A stretch of DNA of 64,000 bases from JANSXG01 sp024743075 (GCA_042140185.1 CP159477.1:620001-684000), one strand, 5' to 3'. Shown: positions 1-9,159, counted from the first letter of the stretch. Notes: a model not told the origin generated them from the letters alone. A program made the numbers and translations.

Positions 1-173
1 GGCTGGTCACGAATTTTCACCTGCCGCGCTCTACGCTGCTCGCGATGGTCGGGGCGCTCTTCGAGACTCACGGGCGCGACGGCATCGAGCGCTTGCTGGC
101 CATCTACCGGGAAGCGATCGATCGCCGCTACCGGTTCTTCAGTTACGGCGACGCGATGCTGATCCTGCCCTAG
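1..173 (+). CDS. queA: tRNA preQ1(34) S-adenosylmethionine ribosyltransferase-isomerase QueA, C-terminal end
   Basis: Only the last 56 codons are present, read in frame 3 from the left edge to a TAG at 171-173. The translation contains TNFHLPRSTLL, a LAIYREAI stretch and RFFSYGDAMLI, which are the highly conserved C-terminal blocks of QueA. The enzyme transfers and isomerises the ribosyl moiety of S-adenosylmethionine onto preQ1 at the tRNA wobble position to give epoxyqueuosine (family knowledge). The gene is cut by the window edge, not broken. It ends 109 nt before murE on the same strand, with no obvious terminator between them. Confidence 0.9.
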   Translation, partial: LVTNFHLPRSTLLAMVGALFETHGRDGIERLLAIYREAIDRRYRFFSYGDAMLILP

Positions 174-282
174 GCGCGAGGCGTCCCCGAAAGTGTGTCG
201 GCAACGGACGTTGCTCCGATACCATGGTGTTGCCCCGCTCGCGTTCCGAGCGGCCCGCGAGCGCGGAGGGAGTCGGCGAGCG

Positions 283-1821
283 ATGCGCCTCAACGAACTG
301 ATCCGAGGTCTGAATCTGGATGTCCGCGTCGGCGCGCGGGCGTCCGGTGATGCGCGCATCTGCGATTTCACCGAAGACAGCCGCACGGCGCTGCCGGGCT
401 CACTGTTCGTCGCGAGGCCCGGACTGGTCAGCGACGGGCGAAAGTACATCGCCGACGCGATCGCGTCCGGTGCCGTCGCAGTGCTCACGGACGTAAGCGG
501 CGCGAGGGCGGTCCCGGACCGGGCCGTTGCGCTGGTGAGCGATGACTTGCCCTTGGTCTCCGCGATCATCGCGGAGCGCTTCTTCGGCGAGCCATCGAAG
601 AAGCTCGCGGTCGCGGCGGTTACCGGCACCAATGGGAAGACCACGACCGCCCACCTCGCCCGACGCCTGCTCGGTGCCTCGGGTGTTCGCTGCGGGTTGA
701 TCGGTACCGTCGAGATCGATGACGGCGCTGAATCATTCCCGGCGCAGCTGACAACGCCGACGAGTTCCGAGCTCAGCCAACTGTTCGCCTCCATGGTCGA
801 GCACGGCTGCACTGCGGCGGTGATCGAGGCGTCCAGCCATGCGATCCACCAACGCCGCGTCGCCGCGATCGACTTCGACGCCGCGGCGTTCACGAACCTG
901 ACGCAGGACCACCTCGACTACCACCGCACGATGGAGGCCTACGGCGCGGCGAAAGCCGAATTGTTCTCGTGGCTCAAGCCGTCGGCACTGGCGGTCGTCA
1001 ACGCGCAGGATCCGGCCCACGAAACCATGCTGGCCGACTGCGGATCGCGCCGCCTGCTCGCCTACCCGCGCGGACGAGAGGACACCGGCAAGGAGGAGGC
1101 GACGATCTTCGCGACACCCCTGCGAGGACGATTGGGCACGGGCGTGCGGGCGCTCGGGCCGTGGGGGACGGTCCGCGGCGAAGTCGGCTTGGTGGGGGCG
1201 TTCAACGCCGAGAACCTCCTGCTGGCGATCTCGATCGCCCACGAGTTCGGCCTATCGGCCGGCCAGATTGAAGCGGCTCTCCCCGATCTGGACGCCCCGG
1301 CGGGACGACTCGAGGTCGTGAGCAACCCCCAAGCCCCTTATGCGGTGCTCGTGGACTTCGCCCACACCCCAGACGCCCTCCACAGCGCCATCCAGGCGGT
1401 CCGTCCGGTAGTCGGGGCGGGCGGCGAACTCCGTGTGCTGTTCGGCTGCGGCGGCGATCGCGACCGGACCAAGCGCCCGCTCATGGCCAAGGCCGTGTTC
1501 GCGAGCGCCGATGTGGTCTATGTCACCTCCGACAACCCGCGCACCGAGAGCCCCAGCGCGATCATCGATGACATCCTTGCCGGCGTGTCCGGTGCCGAAC
1601 GCAGGAGCGCGATGGTCCATGTGGATCGGCGCATGGCCATCGAGGCCGCGGTCGCGGATCTGCGCCCCGGTGATGTGCTGCTCATCGCGGGCAAGGGACA
1701 CGAGCCCTACCAACTGCTCCCCGATCCGAAAATGCCCGGCGGTGTACGCAAGATCGAGTTCGACGATCGACGCGAAGCGAGACGCGCGCTCCGGCAACGC
1801 ACCCCGGAGCTCGCCAGCTGA
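283..1821 (+). CDS. murE: UDP-N-acetylmuramoyl-tripeptide synthetase MurE (meso-DAP type)
   Basis: This cytoplasmic Mur ligase adds the third amino acid to UDP-MurNAc-L-Ala-D-Glu using ATP. From the ATG at 283 the protein has 512 residues, close to family length. The ATP-binding loop GTNGKTTT lies near residue 115, and the substrate-selecting DNPRTE motif near residue 417 is the form associated with meso-diaminopimelate rather than lysine. The open frame continues upstream to 193, but GGAGGG at 265-270 sits 12 nt before the ATG at 283, and the residues before it are not Mur-like. The TGA overlaps the murF ATG by one base (TGATG), implying translational coupling. Confidence 0.93.
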   Translation: MRLNELIRGLNLDVRVGARASGDARICDFTEDSRTALPGSLFVARPGLVSDGRKYIADAIASGAVAVLTDVSGARAVPDRAVALVSDDLPLVSAIIAERFFGEPSKKLAVAAVTGTNGKTTTAHLARRLLGASGVRCGLIGTVEIDDGAESFPAQLTTPTSSELSQLFASMVEHGCTAAVIEASSHAIHQRRVAAIDFDAAAFTNLTQDHLDYHRTMEAYGAAKAELFSWLKPSALAVVNAQDPAHETMLADCGSRRLLAYPRGREDTGKEEATIFATPLRGRLGTGVRALGPWGTVRGEVGLVGAFNAENLLLAISIAHEFGLSAGQIEAALPDLDAPAGRLEVVSNPQAPYAVLVDFAHTPDALHSAIQAVRPVVGAGGELRVLFGCGGDRDRTKRPLMAKAVFASADVVYVTSDNPRTESPSAIIDDILAGVSGAERRSAMVHVDRRMAIEAAVADLRPGDVLLIAGKGHEPYQLLPDPKMPGGVRKIEFDDRREARRALRQRTPELAS

Positions 1822-3260
1822 TGTTCTGGACACTCGAGAATTTCAGAACCGTTCTCGCAGGGACGTGGATGGCCAAGCCAGCGACGCCCTCGCCCGTCGC
1901 CATTGAGGGGGTCTCCGTCGACTCGCGCACGATCAAGCCGGGGGAGGTGTTCTTCGCGCTCAAGGGCGATGTCCACGACGGGCACCGCTACATCGAGGCC
2001 GCCGCCCAAGCCGGCGCCTCGGTGATCATCCTTCAGGATTCGACAGCGCTTCCCTCGGACTTCCCCCGGCGGTTCCCCTCGGTCGCCGCGCTGCGCGTCG
2101 GTGACGCGCGCCGGGCTCTCGGGCAGCTCGCCCTGGCCTACCGGCGCAGTCTGGACTCGGTCCGCGTGATCGCGGTCACCGGCTCGAACGGCAAGACGAC
2201 CACCGTCCGTCTGATCGATGCGGTGCTGCGCGCGAAGTTCCGCGGGCGCGCGAGCATCAAGAGCTACAACAACGACATCGGCGTTCCCCTGACGATCTTC
2301 TCGGCCCGCCCCGGCGACCAGTACCTCGTCTGCGAGGTCGGGATGAACGCCCCCGGCGAGATCGCGCCGCTCGCCAGAATCGTCGAGCCGGATGTCGCGG
2401 TGATCACGTCTATCGGCCGGGCCCACATCGAGACCTTCGACGACCAACTCGGCATCGTGCGCGAAAAGGCGTCCCTGCTCAGCTTCGTCCGCCCGCACGG
2501 CCTCGCCGTCGTCACCGCCGACTGTCCCGACCTCGATCCGTACCTCAAGCCCGTGCCGAACGTGGTCATGTTCGGCCGATCCGACCGCGCCGACCTCCGC
2601 CTCACCGCGTCCGAGCACGCCGGCGATCCACCGTCACGCGTCCGGTTCACGATCAACGAGCGCGTGACCCACGAGATCCCCTTGCTCGGCGAGCACAACG
2701 CCCTCAACGCGATGGCCGCCGTCGCAGTCGGGCGGCGCCTCGGCCTCGAAGAGGAGGACATCGGGCGGGGTCTCGCCGGAGCGGTCCCCGCCGAGATGCG
2801 TCTGCGCCACGACCGGGTCGGCGGACTCGACCTGTTCAACGACGCCTACAACTCCAGTCCAGAGTCAGCGATGGCCGCGATCCGCACCTTCGCCGACCTT
2901 GCCCGGGGCGCGACGCGCCGCGTCGTGGTCCTCGGCGACATGCTCGAACTCGGCTCGCACAGCGAGAAAGCCCACGAAGAACTCGGAGAATGCCTCGTCG
3001 AGTGCTTCGGGCCCGCCGGACCGGAGCTCGAGTGCCTCATCGGCGTCGGCCGCTACGCCCCGCACGTGGCCGAGACCGTGGCCCGGCTCTGCCCTCGCAC
3101 CGAGGTCCACGCATTCGAAGGCATGGACGATGCCCGGGCGAACGAGGTCTGCACCCTGTTGGGGGCCGGCGACGCTGTGCTCCTCAAGGGCTCGCGAGGC
3201 GTGGGGCTGGACCGGATCGCCACCGCTCTGCGAAACAGCGGCACGCCCGTCGGTTCCTGA
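1821..3260 (+). CDS. murF: UDP-N-acetylmuramoyl-tripeptide--D-alanyl-D-alanine ligase MurF
   Basis: MurF adds the D-Ala-D-Ala dipeptide to complete the UDP-MurNAc-pentapeptide in the cytoplasm. The 479-residue length is normal. Visible motifs are the N-terminal VDSRTIKPGEVFFAL block, the P-loop TGSNGKTTT near residue 121, a NDAYNSSPES block, and GDMLELG in the C-terminal domain. It begins at the ATG that overlaps the murE stop by one base, and mraY follows 79 nt later on the same strand, as in the classical division and cell-wall cluster. Confidence 0.94.
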   Translation: MFWTLENFRTVLAGTWMAKPATPSPVAIEGVSVDSRTIKPGEVFFALKGDVHDGHRYIEAAAQAGASVIILQDSTALPSDFPRRFPSVAALRVGDARRALGQLALAYRRSLDSVRVIAVTGSNGKTTTVRLIDAVLRAKFRGRASIKSYNNDIGVPLTIFSARPGDQYLVCEVGMNAPGEIAPLARIVEPDVAVITSIGRAHIETFDDQLGIVREKASLLSFVRPHGLAVVTADCPDLDPYLKPVPNVVMFGRSDRADLRLTASEHAGDPPSRVRFTINERVTHEIPLLGEHNALNAMAAVAVGRRLGLEEEDIGRGLAGAVPAEMRLRHDRVGGLDLFNDAYNSSPESAMAAIRTFADLARGATRRVVVLGDMLELGSHSEKAHEELGECLVECFGPAGPELECLIGVGRYAPHVAETVARLCPRTEVHAFEGMDDARANEVCTLLGAGDAVLLKGSRGVGLDRIATALRNSGTPVGS

Positions 3261-3339
3261 TAACGCTCAGGCCGTTACGCTGCCGATGACCGTTTCGTCG
3301 CGCGGCGTGTCCGGGCGTCTGTCTCGTTGAACGCCGCCG

Positions 3340-4527
3340 ATGATCTACCAACTGCTCGAACAGCTCGGACCGTGGCTCACCCGGCTCGGGGTGTACCGCT
3401 ACTTCATGGTCTTTGAGCAGCTCAACTTCCGGGTCTTCTGCTCGGCCGTCCTCAGTTTCCTCTGCGTCCTGCTCTTCGGCAGACGGGTGATCCGCTGGCT
3501 GTCTCTTAAGAAGATCGGTGACAGCGCGGAGTTCAACCACGCCCAGCTCAACGAGATGATGAAGTCCAAGGCGAACACGCCCACCATGGGCGGATTGCTC
3601 ATCGCCGGGGCCATCTTCCTCGCCACGCTGCTCTTCGCGGACCTGTCCAACGACTACATCAAGCTCGGGCTGTTCGTGCTCGTCTACCACGCCGGCATCG
3701 GCGGCTTCGACGACTGGCTCAAACTGACCGCCGCCTCCCGGGCCACCGGGTCCCGGCAAGGGCTGTACTCGTGGGAGAAACTCGTCTGCCAGCTCGGGCT
3801 GGGGGTGGTCATCGCGATCTTCGCCTACTCGGCGGGCAACGCCGGCCAGACCGCCGCGGCGGAGGCCCCGCGGATCGCTCATGTGCTGAACCTGCCGCTC
3901 CAGCGGACCTACGAGCCCCCGGCGTTTTCCGTCTCCGAAGGGCTGATCTTCCTCAGCCCGGTCGTGTACGTCGCTTTCATGACCATCTTCATGGCCGGCA
4001 TGTCCAACGCGGTGAACATCACCGACGGTATGGACGGCCTCGCGGCCGGCATCGCGGCCATCGTCGGGGTCGGGATCGTGGTGCTCTGCGTGGTCGTCGG
4101 TACCGAGTCGATCGCCCAGCCGCTGCTGGTGCCGTATGTCCCGGCGTCGGGGGAACTGGCGGTGCTGGGCGGGGCCATGGTGGGGGCCTGCCTGGGCTTT
4201 TTGTGGTGGAACTGCTCCCCGGCGTCGGTCTTCATGGGCGACACCGGGTCCCTGTGCCTCGGTGGGCTGATCGGCTACATCGCCGTCGTCATCCGGATGG
4301 AGTACGTGATTCTCCTCATGTGCGCGGTTTACATCTGGGAGATCCTCAGCGTTGTGATGCAGGTCGGCTACTTCAAGGCGACCAAGGGGCAGCGGATCTT
4401 CAAGTGCGCACCGTATCATCACCACCTGCACATGTCCGGCTGGCCCGAGCAGCGTATCGTTGCCCGCTTCTGGATCATGACGATCCTGCTCACGGCGATG
4501 GCCCTCGCCTCGCTGAAGCTCCGCTGA
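3340..4527 (+). CDS. mraY: Phospho-N-acetylmuramoyl-pentapeptide transferase MraY
   Basis: MraY is the integral-membrane enzyme that moves phospho-MurNAc-pentapeptide from UDP to undecaprenyl phosphate, making lipid I. The 395-residue protein is strongly hydrophobic. It carries the family blocks NTPTMGG (residues ~80-87), FDDWLK, NITDGMDGLA (~226-235, with the catalytic Asp pair), VFMGDTGSL, and the His-rich PYHHHLHMSGW near the C-terminus. The ATG at 3340 follows the expected N-terminus but has no clear Shine-Dalgarno sequence, so it may depend on upstream translation. It is slightly longer than the usual ~360 residues because of a loop around residues 165-190. Confidence 0.94.
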   Translation: MIYQLLEQLGPWLTRLGVYRYFMVFEQLNFRVFCSAVLSFLCVLLFGRRVIRWLSLKKIGDSAEFNHAQLNEMMKSKANTPTMGGLLIAGAIFLATLLFADLSNDYIKLGLFVLVYHAGIGGFDDWLKLTAASRATGSRQGLYSWEKLVCQLGLGVVIAIFAYSAGNAGQTAAAEAPRIAHVLNLPLQRTYEPPAFSVSEGLIFLSPVVYVAFMTIFMAGMSNAVNITDGMDGLAAGIAAIVGVGIVVLCVVVGTESIAQPLLVPYVPASGELAVLGGAMVGACLGFLWWNCSPASVFMGDTGSLCLGGLIGYIAVVIRMEYVILLMCAVYIWEILSVVMQVGYFKATKGQRIFKCAPYHHHLHMSGWPEQRIVARFWIMTILLTAMALASLKLR

Positions 4528-4575
4528 GTCGGACCAACCCGTTTCCCTCCTTCTGACCTGTGCTCGGGAGCCCGT

Positions 4576-6165
4576 GTGGCGCGATCTTCGTCGGAAAAAC
4601 TCGAGCCGGGCAAGCCCGGCGAACCGACGGCAATCGGCTCAGCGCCGGCGCAGGCGGACGCCAAGCCGCCGCTGGTCACCAAGGAGGGCACGATCCGCTC
4701 CGGTCGCCTCAAAGGGCTGACCATGTGGCAGGCGATCTTCGTCCTGTCGTGGCCGGTGCTGATCGAGTCGTTCCTCAACGCGCTGGTCGGCCTCGTCGAC
4801 ACCACCCTCGCCGCCTCGCTTTCCGAAGCCGCGACCGACGCCGTCGGCGCCGCCTCATACTTCCTCTGGTTCATCAGCCTCGTCGGCATGGCGCTCGGCG
4901 TCGGGGTAACGGCCCTTGTCGCCCGATCGATGGGCAAGGGCCGGGTCGCCGCGGCGTGCGCGGGCGTCGGCCAGTCGACTCTCCTGTCGCTGGGCGCGGG
5001 TCTGAGCGTCGGCGTGCTGATCTTCTTCGCGGCGCCGGGCATCGCGTCGCTGCTGCAACTGCAGGCCGAGGCCCGCGAGGGGGCGATCTCCTACCTGCGT
5101 ATCCTCGCCTGGGGCGTGCCCGCGCAGACCTTCCTGCTCTGCGGCATCGCGGCGTGTCGCGGTGCCGGCGACGCCCTGCGCCCGCTGGTGATCATGGCGA
5201 TCATCAACTTCACCAACGTCGTCTCCAGCTTCCTGCTCTCGGGCGCGAACTTCGGCGTTACCCGCGCCACCGCCACCGGCGAGACCGTGACCGATGTGCT
5301 CATCCCCGGCTTCGGGGCGTTCCAGATGGGCCTGACCGGCATCGCCTGGGGCACCGTCATCGCGTGGAACCTCGGCGCGGTGCTCATGGCGCTGCTGCTC
5401 ATTCGCGGCACGCACGGCGTGCGACTCATGCTCCGGCGCATCAAGCCCCACAAAATCACCATGGCCCGGCTCGTCCGCATCTCGATCCCCAGCGGCATCG
5501 AGACCTTCGGCATGTGGTTCGGCAACTTCCTGATCATCATGATCGTCGGCTCGTTCGCCATGCAGGGCCTGCTCGGCTCGCACATCGTGGCCATCCGCAT
5601 CGAGGCGTTCAGCTTTCTACCCGGCTTCGCGATGTCGATGGCGGCGTCCACGCTCGCCGGTCAGTACCTCGGCGCGGGCTCGCCGCGCCTGGCCAAGACC
5701 GCGATATTCCGGTGCACGACCATCTCCGCGAGCATCATGTTCTGCTTCGGGCTGCTGTTCATCTTCTTCGGCGAAGAGATCACCGGCCTGTTCTCGCAGC
5801 AGCCGACGCACCTCGAACTCGTGCCGAAGCTCCTGTTCATCTGCGGCATCACGCAGATCCCCTTCGCCATCTCCATCTGCATCCGCGGCTCACTGCGCGG
5901 GGCCGGCGATACGCGCACGGTCATGATTCTCACCTGGGTGAGCACCTACGCGATCCGCCTGCCGCTCGCGTACTTCTGCTCGGGTGTGGACCTGACGCTG
6001 TTCGGGCGCACTTTCGAGAACCCGCTGCCGATCCTCGAACTGCTCTTCGGGCTCGAGCCGGGGCTGGTCGGCCTTTGGATCGCGCTGTGCTCCGAGCACG
6101 TCACGCGATCGCTGCTGTTCATGGGACGCTTCTTCCACGGCGGCTGGGTGCACGTGAAAGTTTGA
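4576..6165 (+). CDS. MATE family efflux transporter
   Basis: The 529-residue polytopic membrane protein has about twelve hydrophobic segments arranged as two similar halves. It contains the MATE-type first helix (WPVLIESFLNALVGLVDT), CRGAGDALRPL in the first half and IRGSLRGAGDTRT in the second. The family exports organic cations, drugs or lipid-linked compounds by Na+ or H+ antiport; the substrate cannot be read from sequence. The start is a GTG at 4576. The gene follows mraY by 48 nt on the same strand, so co-transcription is possible, but flippase-like members of other families should not be assumed. Confidence 0.85.
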   Translation: MARSSSEKLEPGKPGEPTAIGSAPAQADAKPPLVTKEGTIRSGRLKGLTMWQAIFVLSWPVLIESFLNALVGLVDTTLAASLSEAATDAVGAASYFLWFISLVGMALGVGVTALVARSMGKGRVAAACAGVGQSTLLSLGAGLSVGVLIFFAAPGIASLLQLQAEAREGAISYLRILAWGVPAQTFLLCGIAACRGAGDALRPLVIMAIINFTNVVSSFLLSGANFGVTRATATGETVTDVLIPGFGAFQMGLTGIAWGTVIAWNLGAVLMALLLIRGTHGVRLMLRRIKPHKITMARLVRISIPSGIETFGMWFGNFLIIMIVGSFAMQGLLGSHIVAIRIEAFSFLPGFAMSMAASTLAGQYLGAGSPRLAKTAIFRCTTISASIMFCFGLLFIFFGEEITGLFSQQPTHLELVPKLLFICGITQIPFAISICIRGSLRGAGDTRTVMILTWVSTYAIRLPLAYFCSGVDLTLFGRTFENPLPILELLFGLEPGLVGLWIALCSEHVTRSLLFMGRFFHGGWVHVKV

Positions 6166-6177
6166 TCGCTCTGCCGC

Positions 6178-7140
6178 TCACTTCGCGCTGACCGGCTCGT
6201 GGTCGTGGCATTCGCAGTCGGTGTGCTCGGCGATCCACTGTTCGATGAACTGCGCATCGCGGAGCGTCATTTCCGGCGCGGGCGGCAGGGCGTTCAGGCC
6301 CTGCAGCATGATGTTCTGGAACCGGTCGCGATAGAGCTGGTTGGCCGGGTTGCTCGCCGCGGCCCGGAACTCCTCGCTGAGCAGCTCCTGGATCTGCTCG
6401 ATCCGCGTCTCGGGCAGCGGATGCGTGGACAGCCACTCCGGCTGGCGGGGTCCCGACGACGCGTTCTTGAGGATCCGCATCACTTCCAGCTGCGCGCTCG
6501 GGTTGTAGCCTGCCTGCGCCATGTAACGCATCCCGAGTTGGTCCGACTCGGACTCCTGCCCGCGATCGAACGTCAGCGCGTACACGCCCGCCCCGGTGAC
6601 CAGCCCGTTGACGAGCAGCTGCAGGTCTTCATCGCTGCCGATAACCACGCCGCCAATCGCCGCCGCCAGCGAGAGCCCCGCCTGGCGCACCAGCCGGTTG
6701 TTCGCGTGACGCGCTGTGACGTGCGCGATCTCGTGCCCGAGCACGCCCGCGAGCTGCGCCTCGTTGTCCATCCGCTCGACGAGGCCGCGCGTGATGAACA
6801 CCTGCCCGCCCGGCAGCGCGAACGCGTTGATCACATCGCTGTTGAGAAAGATGAACGACCACGGCAGCGACGGGTTCTCGCCCTCGGTCTGCGCTGCGAG
6901 CTTCATGCCGATATCGGTGACGTAACTCTGGAGTTGGTCCGAGGGCACCCGCCCGCCGTAGGCCGCGATCAGTTCCGGCGCGGCCTCCTGGCCGATCTGG
7001 ATCTCTTCCGAGCGCGACAGCAGGTTGAGCTGCGTTCGCCCGGTCGCGGCGTTGGTGGTGCACGCGCCGAGCATGGTGGAGCCGACGAGCAGAGCCACGG
7101 CGGCGAGCGAACGGGTCAGGCGACGGGTGAATTGGGGCAT
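6178..7140 (-). CDS. M48 family metalloprotease, lipoprotein
   Basis: The 320-residue protein starts with a signal peptide that ends in a lipobox-like LGAC, so a lipid-anchored periplasmic or outer-membrane protein is likely. The zinc motif HEIAH (in LGHEIAHVTARH, around residue 135) and a downstream ESEADQLG-like block (ESESDQLGMRYM) supplying the third ligand are intact. Periplasmic M48 proteins of the BepA/LoiP kind clear misfolded outer-membrane proteins (family knowledge). GGAGAG lies about 8 nt before the ATG. It is convergent with the MATE gene and divergent from ubiE. Confidence 0.88.
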   Translation of the reverse strand: MPQFTRRLTRSLAAVALLVGSTMLGACTTNAATGRTQLNLLSRSEEIQIGQEAAPELIAAYGGRVPSDQLQSYVTDIGMKLAAQTEGENPSLPWSFIFLNSDVINAFALPGGQVFITRGLVERMDNEAQLAGVLGHEIAHVTARHANNRLVRQAGLSLAAAIGGVVIGSDEDLQLLVNGLVTGAGVYALTFDRGQESESDQLGMRYMAQAGYNPSAQLEVMRILKNASSGPRQPEWLSTHPLPETRIEQIQELLSEEFRAAASNPANQLYRDRFQNIMLQGLNALPPAPEMTLRDAQFIEQWIAEHTDCECHDHEPVSAK

Positions 7141-7233
7141 GGCGAATCTCTCCAGCTTGTGCTCATCTCCAGTGTAGTCGGGAGCTCTCGGAAGACGGCA
7201 TTCCGAGGCTCGCAGCGCCTATCATTGGTCCCC

Positions 7234-8019
7234 ATGACCACCACCCAGACCACCCCCGAGCCGGCCGCCTGGAGCGATGAGGAACTCGCCCGGAATCCGC
7301 ACGCCCACGAGGCCAAGGCGGGCAAGGTCCGGGGCATGTTCGGCGCCATCGCCGGGCACTACGATCTCAACAACCGGCTGCACTCGTTTGGGCGGGACCA
7401 GGCGTGGCGGAAGTTCGCCGTCCGCAAGGCCGATCTCAAGCCGACCGATCGCGTCCTCGACGTCGCCTGCGGCACCGGCGACCTTACCAAGGCCTTCGCC
7501 GAGGCCTTGGCCACGATGGGCCGGCAGAAGCAGGGGACGGAATTCCCGGTCGTCGGGCTGGATTTCACCCCCGAAATGCTCGATGTCGCCCGGGATCGCA
7601 AGGCCACGCCCCTCACCGAGTACATCGAGGGCGACGCGATGGATCTGCCGTTCGAAGACGGATCCTTCGATGTGGTCTCGATCGCGTTCGGCATCCGCAA
7701 CGTCAGCCGCCCCGAGGTGGCGATCGCCGAGTTCAGGCGTGTCCTTCGCCCGGGCGGTCGCCTGATCATCCTGGAGTTCGACAAGCCCCGGTTCGCCCCG
7801 ATCCGCTGGGGCAACGACTTCTATACAAAGGTGATCATGCCGCGGACCGCGACGCTGATCAGCCGGGACAAGAGCGGGGCGTACAAGTACCTGCCCCGGA
7901 GCGTGCAGACCTTCCTCACGCGCGACGAGATGGTCTCGACCATCGAGGGCGCAGGCTTCGAGTCCGTGAAGCGCACCCCCTCACATTCGGGGTGTGCGTG
8001 TGTTATCGGGGTCAAGTGA
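7234..8019 (+). CDS. ubiE: Demethylmenaquinone / 2-polyprenyl-benzoquinol methyltransferase UbiE-MenG
   Basis: This 261-residue class I SAM methyltransferase carries the Ubie signatures: FGAIAGHYDLNNRLHS near the N-terminus, the SAM loop DVACGTGDL near residue 76, VSIAFGIRNVS, and GGRLIILEFDKP. The enzyme makes menaquinone from demethylmenaquinone (or acts in ubiquinone synthesis). Menaquinone is more likely if the host is a planctomycete, which is an inference. The open frame runs far upstream through the antisense of the M48 gene; the ATG at 7234 gives the family N-terminus. No other quinone gene is adjacent. Confidence 0.92.
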   Translation: MTTTQTTPEPAAWSDEELARNPHAHEAKAGKVRGMFGAIAGHYDLNNRLHSFGRDQAWRKFAVRKADLKPTDRVLDVACGTGDLTKAFAEALATMGRQKQGTEFPVVGLDFTPEMLDVARDRKATPLTEYIEGDAMDLPFEDGSFDVVSIAFGIRNVSRPEVAIAEFRRVLRPGGRLIILEFDKPRFAPIRWGNDFYTKVIMPRTATLISRDKSGAYKYLPRSVQTFLTRDEMVSTIEGAGFESVKRTPSHSGCACVIGVK

Positions 8020-8068
8020 AAGCCTGATGCGCGCTGCCGGTGGAGAACCGGCGAACATCTGGCGCTTG

Positions 8069-8092
8069 GTCGGGCAAACCGACTGAATTTTT
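8069..8092 (+). terminator. Possible weak rho-independent terminator after ubiE
   Basis: GTCGG (8069-8073) pairs with CCGAC (8079-8083) around a 5-nt loop, and TTTTT follows at 8088-8092. The stem is short, so this is only a candidate. A second, T-less 6-bp hairpin (GCCGGT/ACCGGC) lies at 8036-8052. Confidence 0.4.
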
Positions 8093-8338
8093 CTTCACTC
8101 GAAAACCCGGCGCAGAGTGCAATGTCCGGAAACGTTTCGCGTCGCGCGGTCGAGAACCGCGACGGACGTGTTATCTGCGCCGGAAGGCCATTCGCTGTCT
8201 GGGTTGACACACCTCGCTCGATGATGGTGGTGCCAACATCGTGTGCCTGCCGGGTTGGCAGGCCGAACCGAACCCAAGACCCGACGCCCCTTCGTGGGGT
8301 GCCTGTGCCGGAGCGTGCCGGCGGAATGGAGCTGGGAA
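8093..8338 (+). other. Intergenic region between ubiE and the B12-binding-like gene
   Basis: About 320 nt separate the ubiE stop from the next start at 8339. I see no convincing gene. A perfect -35 hexamer TTGACA lies at 8204-8209, but no good -10 follows at 16-18 nt, so any promoter is unproven. GGAG at 8328-8331 is the ribosome binding site of the next gene. There is no cobalamin riboswitch box recognisable by eye. Confidence 0.35.
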
Positions 8339-9046
8339 GTGTCTGTTGAATCCTACTCACAGCGTTTGTTCGAAGCCCTGACCAACGGCGACCGGCCCTC
8401 GGCCCGGGCCATCATCGACGAGTGCTTCCGCGACGGCGTCTCGGCGGAGCAGATCGTCTCCGAACTCTTCTGGCCGACCTACGAGCAGATCGAGACCCTC
8501 TTCCGCGAGGACAAACTCACCACGCTCGCTCACCACATGGCCACCCGCCTGCTCCGCTCGCTCTGCGACCAGGCCGCCCAGCGGTTCAGCTTCAAGAACC
8601 CCATCGGGCGCAGCGTCTTCGCCGTCTGCGGTCCGACCGACGCCGACGAACTCGCTGGCCAGATGGCCGCCGACCTGCTCGAGGCCGAAGGCTTCGCGGT
8701 CAATTACGCCGGGAGCGGCATCGCCAACGACGAACTGCTCGAGATCGTTCAGACCACCCAGCCCAACGTGCTGCTCATCTTCTCCAGCGCTCCGGCCGAC
8801 CTGCCGGGTATCCGAGAACTCATTGACACCATGCGTGAAATCGGCGCCTGCGACGGCATCCAGATCGTCGTCGGCGGCGGCGTCTTCAACCGGGCCGAGG
8901 GCCTCGCCGAGGAAATCGGCGCCGACCTCTGGGCCGAGGACCCCACCGAACTCTGCCATGTCATGATCGACTACCCCGACCACCGCGCCCAGGACGAGCA
9001 GCGGACCGTCGGTCGCAACCGGCGACCGATCCGCAAGGCCGCCTGA
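8339..9046 (+). CDS. Cobalamin-binding-domain-like protein lacking the B12 His ligand
   Basis: The protein (about 235 residues from the GTG at 8339) has two parts. An N-terminal helical bundle (residues ~1-85) resembles the B12-binding cap domain of CarH/MerR-type photoreceptors and methionine synthase. A C-terminal Rossmann-like domain (~88-210) has the B12-binding layout, including a VVGGGVFN strand-loop. The expected DxHxxG cobalt-ligand motif is replaced by TDADELAG, so the lower-ligand His is missing, and the cap W-E/EH residues appear as F-R and HH. There is no HTH. GGAG at 8328-8331 with a 7-nt spacer picks the GTG. Function is unknown; it could be a B12-independent sensor or partner protein. 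Confidence 0.7.
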   Translation: MSVESYSQRLFEALTNGDRPSARAIIDECFRDGVSAEQIVSELFWPTYEQIETLFREDKLTTLAHHMATRLLRSLCDQAAQRFSFKNPIGRSVFAVCGPTDADELAGQMAADLLEAEGFAVNYAGSGIANDELLEIVQTTQPNVLLIFSSAPADLPGIRELIDTMREIGACDGIQIVVGGGVFNRAEGLAEEIGADLWAEDPTELCHVMIDYPDHRAQDEQRTVGRNRRPIRKAA

Positions 9047-9102
9047 GCAGTCCCACCGAGCGCACGGAAGCGCTCGCGGCTCCCGAGCCGAAACACGCGC
9101 AG

Positions 9103-9133
9103 ACGCCCGGAATCCCGGGCGTTTGTTGTTTTT
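9103..9133 (+). terminator. Rho-independent terminator
   Basis: ACGCCCGG (9103-9110) and CCGGGCGT (9115-9122) form a perfect 8-bp stem with a 4-nt loop, followed by a T-rich tail to 9133. It ends the transcript of the B12-binding-like gene 57 nt after its stop. Confidence 0.8.
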
Positions 9134-9159
9134 GTGCCCCAGCCAGTATCCTTCTGAGC

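Noticed and set aside
3184..4431. A 415-codon minus-strand open frame over mraY
   Set aside because: It is an antisense shadow. MraY on the plus strand has all family motifs.
8020..8338. Cobalamin riboswitch upstream of the B12-binding-like gene
   Set aside because: No B12-box-like sequence or convincing multi-stem structure could be seen by eye. The protein also lacks the B12 His.
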